A DNA stretch of 64,000 bases from Cavia porcellus. Lineage: Eukaryota > Chordata > Mammalia > Rodentia > Caviidae. Both the position numbers and the translations under genes were made by a program. Shown in pieces: positions 59,365-64,000 of the stretch. Numbering within the stretch: the first letter of the stretch is position 1; each line of letters starts with the position of its first letter. A model generated the notes under the pieces. That model was not told the DNA's origin. It saw nothing but the letters and a program-made list of their open reading frames with translations, and made no database searches. The stretch is taken from the NCBI RefSeq assembly GCF_034190915.1, contig NW_026947507.1, forward strand, positions 17,122,501-17,186,500, given 5' to 3'.

Positions 59365-62300
59365 CTGTGAGTTGGACTAAAAGTGGTAGAGTAGAATTTA
59401 TTTGCAAGAATTCTAATAAGATTTCGCTAACATTACAATATATGAACTCTTGACCTAGAGAGATTTGGGCATTTATATTCTATAGTTTATTGTGTTTTAC
59501 GAGGTTTCAAGGAGCAGGTGTTTTAAATTTATTTAGCCTTACATTGTTTCAACCAAAATCTTTTGCCTAGATTTATTCACACAAATATTAGCTAAGTTAG
59601 ATATTAAACTATTTATTGAGGAAATTCTTCAACCTGATCACAGGAATTTTTATCTCCTGGGATTAGTTGTATGTTAGGGTAGTTATTGAATTCTCCTGTG
59701 CCTGCAACTGTTATATTCTTAATGTGAACTGGTAAATGAAATACTTCCAAAAAAAACTTACACTGGAGAAAGGAAGATTTGATACATGAATCATAAGTCA
59801 TAGTTGTTGTGGACAATTCAGTGACAATTCAGTGATAAATATAGAGCAACGAATGGAGAACCAGAATATAAAGATGGTCAGCTGCTAGAAATTGAGAAAA
59901 TTATTAGGCCATCAAAGTTTAATAAGTCACCTATATCAAGAACAATGAGAAGAACATTTCAAGTAGAAGTAACAGATTTTGGAATACTCTAACATGGGGG
60001 CTCTGAGAGGGTTAGAAAGGCCTTATAGCAAGTGAAAAAAAATCTGTGACTAGATTAATCTAGAGAAAGGAAATAATGAGCATGTGATGCTTGATAATGA
60101 CCCAATCAGGTGGGTCCTCAGGTGGGTCCTTAAAAGATGTAATTTTTTTTTTTTTTTAATCTTTAGGGGATGTTTCGAGAACATGCACTGATGGCCTTAC
60201 TTCAGTCTTGGAACTGAAGTAACAAAATGACATGGTTCTATTTCTCTGGAGCTTGATCTAATGGGAAACAAAAATATTAATCAATAATACAGTCAGAATA
60301 AAATATCAGAGTCAGAACTCACCACACTACAAGAGATGATGGCTGTTTCTAGAATATCTGAAGCTTGAGATGAATGCTAAATTATGAATACACAAAAAAG
60401 AAAGGGAAGGCAAGTTCATATGCATATAAAATGCTGACTAATATATGTAGACAATAATTAGATCAGGGGCAAGTGTACCAGTGAGTGATATAGTGTAAAA
60501 TTATTTTCCTAGTGCAGGTGAAAAATAAGAATGACTGTCAGCAAGATGCTGACCATGAAGTGCAGAGAACTGAGTAATTTTGAGATATTCTAGGGATATA
60601 AAAATCCTTGCTTAGTGACGACAATGTGGGATATAAACAAGAGAGAAAGAATATGAATACACATTAGATGCCTGATTAAGCAACAGTGAATCATACTATG
60701 ATTTACTGGAATTGAGAAGAATTTGAAGAGGCAGCTGAGATTAATCATGAGTAGTTAGTAGATATGTTGAATCCGAGGTCAATATTTCAAAATGAAACTT
60801 CAAACAAGAAATGATAGTTTGACAGACACACAAATGAAGACTGAATTAATATATCTTGTTTAGTGATCACCAGCATTAAGATGTCATATATGTAGGAGGT
60901 TTATGGGCTTCTATTTAATAAATATGAGCTTTGAAAGTTTTGTGAGATACATATCACCTAAATAACCAAAACTCCCTATGGAAATCTTACTGGAGACACA
61001 TAGTATCCATATTACTAATATTTAAGGTATGTAATCCTGGACATATTACAACTCAACAAGTTCCAACAAATTGATTTGTGAATTTTTTGCAAAAATAATG
61101 TAAAGTATAAAAAGTCTTTTATCTTTTGGAATTTCTTGAAACCATGTACATCTTTCCAGTGCAGGTAGCTATGACTTTACAGCTGCCAGGCAACCTAAAT
61201 CCATTTCATTTTAATACAAAAACTTTATTTTTGCATTTATTATAAGAACTGATTTGCTAATATTGTAAGTACACGTTATCTAATCACAACCAAATTTATT
61301 ATGCATACTTGGTAGTGAGGCTAAATACTTGAAAAAATAGCCAATGTGTATCTAAAATGCCAAAATTGAGGAAATGAATTAAATATTCAGATTTACAAAC
61401 AACTGAGAGCATATGTTCACATATTCAACCTCCTTTGGCTACAGTGGACCCTAAATAACCTGGTTAATCTTTCATCAATAACTTTGCATTCTTGTTTCTG
61501 GGTGATGTTCCAGTGGAGACAAACCTATGCCACACTCGCTGCAGCAGGCAGGTTGTTGCCACTGAAAGTTCTAAAAGGTTTGCCAACACTAAGAAAAATC
61601 TCTTTTTCTGTAGGTTCCACTTAAGAGGGCCCTTGTCTTACCATAATGAATTCTGGATATACATATTGATACTATGAATATAAATAATGATATCATAAGC
61701 AATGTACCATATTTTGGGAAAATGTTTAGGGACAAAGTAAATGGACTTAGTGATTTCTGATACACTTATTCCTCTACACAATGTAGAAATCATTCTTGTT
61801 TTATTAATTTTATGAAAACATAAAATAAAATTTCATAAGAAATCATGAAAATATAAAACTTTATAAGAAGACACCTAGTACTGGAGGGATCGTTCCCGAG
61901 TGAGGTGAATGCATCTGAACACGACATATTCTTATTGCGTTAATACAAATTCCTCTCCACCCCATTCCCATCAAGTGACTGCTTTGCCTTTATTAGGCAG
62001 CACGGAGGACCTAAGAACCTTCATGTAAGTTTTATAGATTTTCATTTCTACTTGAGCATGACTGTCAAAGTTTTCCCTTGTGACTACTGCCAACTTTGTG
62101 ATCAAGAAAGCAGAACAAAACAAATCCCCTCTACACTGTTTTTCCTTGTTGACATTCTCCCTCCAACCCTAGAACTCAATTTTCAGTGAATATCAAAGGT
62201 GAACGATAAGTATTAATGGAGATTCATCACTCCTTAGGAGGAAATAGAGCGCAAACCTCCTTTAGTGAGCCAAGATCTGGTAGCTTTTGTGTTAATATGA

Positions 62301-62480
62301 ACTTTTGTTTCAGGCAACAACATTGTTTGTTCCAAGTTGTACCTGACAGTCTCAAATAGAGACTCACCAAGTGGGTCCACCTTTTCCCAGATAGCTCTGC
62401 CCTCCAATGTCACACATGTTCAAATCCTATTGTTTTCCCTCTCTGGTCTCTCTGGTTTCTGGCATAAACCCTTGAATTCC
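59365..62480. other. Intergenic DNA, no gene recognised
   Basis: AT-rich sequence with a T run at 60140-60158 and a direct duplication of CAGGTGGGTCCT (60108-60130). No gene or clear repeat family. Confidence 0.45.
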
Positions 62481-62484
62481 TTTA

Positions 62485-62487
<3 letters not shown>

Positions 62488-62534
<47 letters not shown>
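62488..62534. repeat. (GT)n microsatellite, ~23 units
   Basis: Uninterrupted GT run. The poly-Cys/Val frame across it is an artefact. Confidence 0.96.
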
Positions 62535-62537
<3 letters not shown>

Positions 62538-62696
62538 TCTTCAGTTAAGTATTATGTTACTATAAACTCTGTTTTCTATTTAGGGTTTCCTTTTTTTATT
62601 TTACAAAATTCAATAGGGAGGACGCAACTTTAAATGGTACATGCACTTTTCTCTGCTTCCTCTGTGGTACTATTTAGACCTATAATCTTTCTCAAA

Positions 62697-63180
62697 GGTC
62701 CCTGTGTCAAAGGCTTGGTCCCAGTGTGGTGCTAAAGTGAGGTGGTGAAAATTTAAGAGGTGGAGGCTTCTTGGTATTTTTTGGTCACTGATGGTTGTGC
62801 ATGTGTGGCTGACGGGCATACAGCTCTTTGTTATTCCCCCCCCCCCTTTTTTTTAGTCTTTTTCATTTTTATCGGCACCAGGGATCTAACTCACAATTGC
62901 CTGCTTGCAAAGCACGTGCTTATGCCGCTGAGCTAATTCCCCAGCCCCTCTTTTTTTTTTTTTTTTTTTTTTTTTCTTTTTTCTTTCCAGCCACACAATC
63001 AACAGTTTTGTTCCACCACACACGTCTGCTGAATTATGCTGCTTTGCCACAGGTCCAGCATGGAATGAAACCAGCCATGGAATGAAACCTCTAAAAATGT
63101 GAGCCCAAATAAGCTTTTTCTCTGTATAAGTTGATTACCTCAGGTATCTACCTAATAATGATGAAAACAAACTAAACACA
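62697..63180 (+). mobile_element. MaLR-type LTR, sense, interrupted by an ID SINE
   Basis: 5' sequence TTGGTCCCAGTGTGGTGCTA..GGTGGTGAAAATTTAAGAGG and 3' sequence GTGAGCCCAAATAAGCTTTT, TCAGGTATCTACCTAATAAT and AAACAAACTAAACACA follow MaLR order. An antisense ID SINE and T-rich sequence at about 62836-62990 split the two halves. Confidence 0.75.
62846..62948 (-). mobile_element. ID-type SINE, antisense, inside a MaLR LTR
   Basis: On the minus strand: GGGGCTGGGGAATTAGCTCA, CGGCATAAGCACGTGCTTTG, CAGGCAATTGTGAGTTAGAT, CCCTGGTGCCGATAAAAATG, then an A tail. The anticodon stem has a mismatch. A C run (62837-62846) and a long T run (62950-62975) lie on its two sides. No clean duplication is visible because both flanks are low complexity. 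Confidence 0.88.
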
Positions 63181-63189
63181 CTCCAAAAG

Positions 63190-64000
63190 GAACTTCATCC
63201 TACTCAGGGAAGTACATCAAACTGACTAGGGCAAAGCTTAGTGCTAACAAAATGATACAGACACTTACAAACATCAACATTTCTGGTTACTTGCTTCATA
63301 AAGTATTGTGCAGTGTTCACTGCATAAAATACTGCTTCGTATTCACTCTTCCATGGGGACGTGTAAAACAATTATTTTTTGGATCTAAGAACAATTTTTG
63401 AAATGTGAAGTTACTTTAGAAATTATTTTTAGTAACTATTTAGCAAAACCCAGGGCCAAAAACAGGGCTGAGGGCCGTCTCTAACATTAAAGAGTTATAA
63501 ATGACATTTGGGGAAGAGATTCATATATCCTAAAAAGTAGAAAGTGTTTTATACATAATAGAAAAAAGCAATTTGGAGGGTTTTATTCCTGCAAGGCTCA
63601 CTTCCTGCAGAGGTCTCATATATTTTATTTTGGCATCTCATTTCCATACCCTGAAGTAAATAAATAAATGAGTACCTCACTTATTATTTAAGTGCAATAT
63701 CTTTATATTTTTTCAATAATGACTAATAGTTTTTTCTTCAAATATCCCAGAAATCAATCTTTCTTTTATTTTTACTTTCAGTCTTTACCCAACATTTTAT
63801 AATGTCCTTATGTGTGTGAAACTTTTCTTAACCTCTTTGATCAAAAGTTAGTAACAATCTAGAAGTCTTGAAACATTATTGAAATACTTTCCATAGTGCT
63901 GGTATCTATTTGCAGTTCTACATAAGAAATATACTTACTTGTTTTGCTATATTGTCACTTAACTACATAATTCTTTACTTTTGGTCTAACTTAAAAAGGA
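63190..64000. other. Intergenic DNA, no gene recognised
   Basis: AT-rich sequence to the window end with no assigned element. Confidence 0.5.

Overview
This window is mammalian nuclear DNA, almost certainly rodent: AT-rich, intron-free intergenic sequence dominated by interspersed repeats. It holds sense and antisense LINE-1 (L1) copies, tRNA-Ala-derived ID-type SINEs, 7SL-derived B1-like SINEs, MaLR-type LTRs, one young-looking solo LTR and a Tigger-like DNA transposon. ID plus B1 plus MaLR points to rodents; I cannot name the species from sequence alone. I found no host protein-coding gene, functional RNA gene, CRISPR array or replication origin. The only long, credible open reading frames belong to a LINE-1.

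Layout. 1-4993 is featureless AT-rich DNA. 4994-5673 is a Tigger-like element with degenerate inverted ends and a broken CENP-B-type transposase on the minus strand. 5674-9517 holds simple repeats and an ID SINE. 9518-22374 is the centrepiece: an old, near full-length L1 split by a young, structurally complete L1 (14072-20849) with uninterrupted ORF1 (350 aa) and ORF2 (1278 aa), a 34-A tail and a perfect 16-bp target-site duplication. The two L1s share ORFs and 3'UTR but have unrelated 5'UTR repeats, suggesting promoter replacement between lineages. A perfect 74-bp tandem duplication follows at 22670-22817. 23838-28450 contains two ID SINEs, an ancient L1 fragment, GC-rich repeats and an L1 3'UTR fragment. 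31105-36380 has an antisense B1-like SINE and a long antisense ancient L1 interrupted by a MaLR LTR.

36400-42900 is mostly unassigned apart from one well-preserved ID SINE (40437-40553, 16-bp duplication). 42916-43390 is an MLT1-like LTR remnant beside a 270-bp purine tract. 44500-47440 is another ancient sense L1 with a B1-like SINE inside. 47658-48188 is a second nested event: a 427-bp solo LTR inserted into an ID SINE, with both the 4-bp LTR duplication and the 12-bp SINE duplication visible. 49400-49960 contains unclassified short-period repeats. 52095-53275 has two MaLR LTRs in opposite orientation. 58700-59302 is a probable LTR, and 62700-63180 is a MaLR LTR with an ID SINE inside it.

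No host pathway is encoded. The functional logic is that of selfish elements: L1 ORF1 (RNA-binding chaperone) and ORF2 (endonuclease plus reverse transcriptase) would copy L1 RNA in cis and mobilise ID and B1 SINEs in trans, which fits the A-rich tails and target-site duplications seen. LTR and DNA-transposon copies are non-coding or broken.
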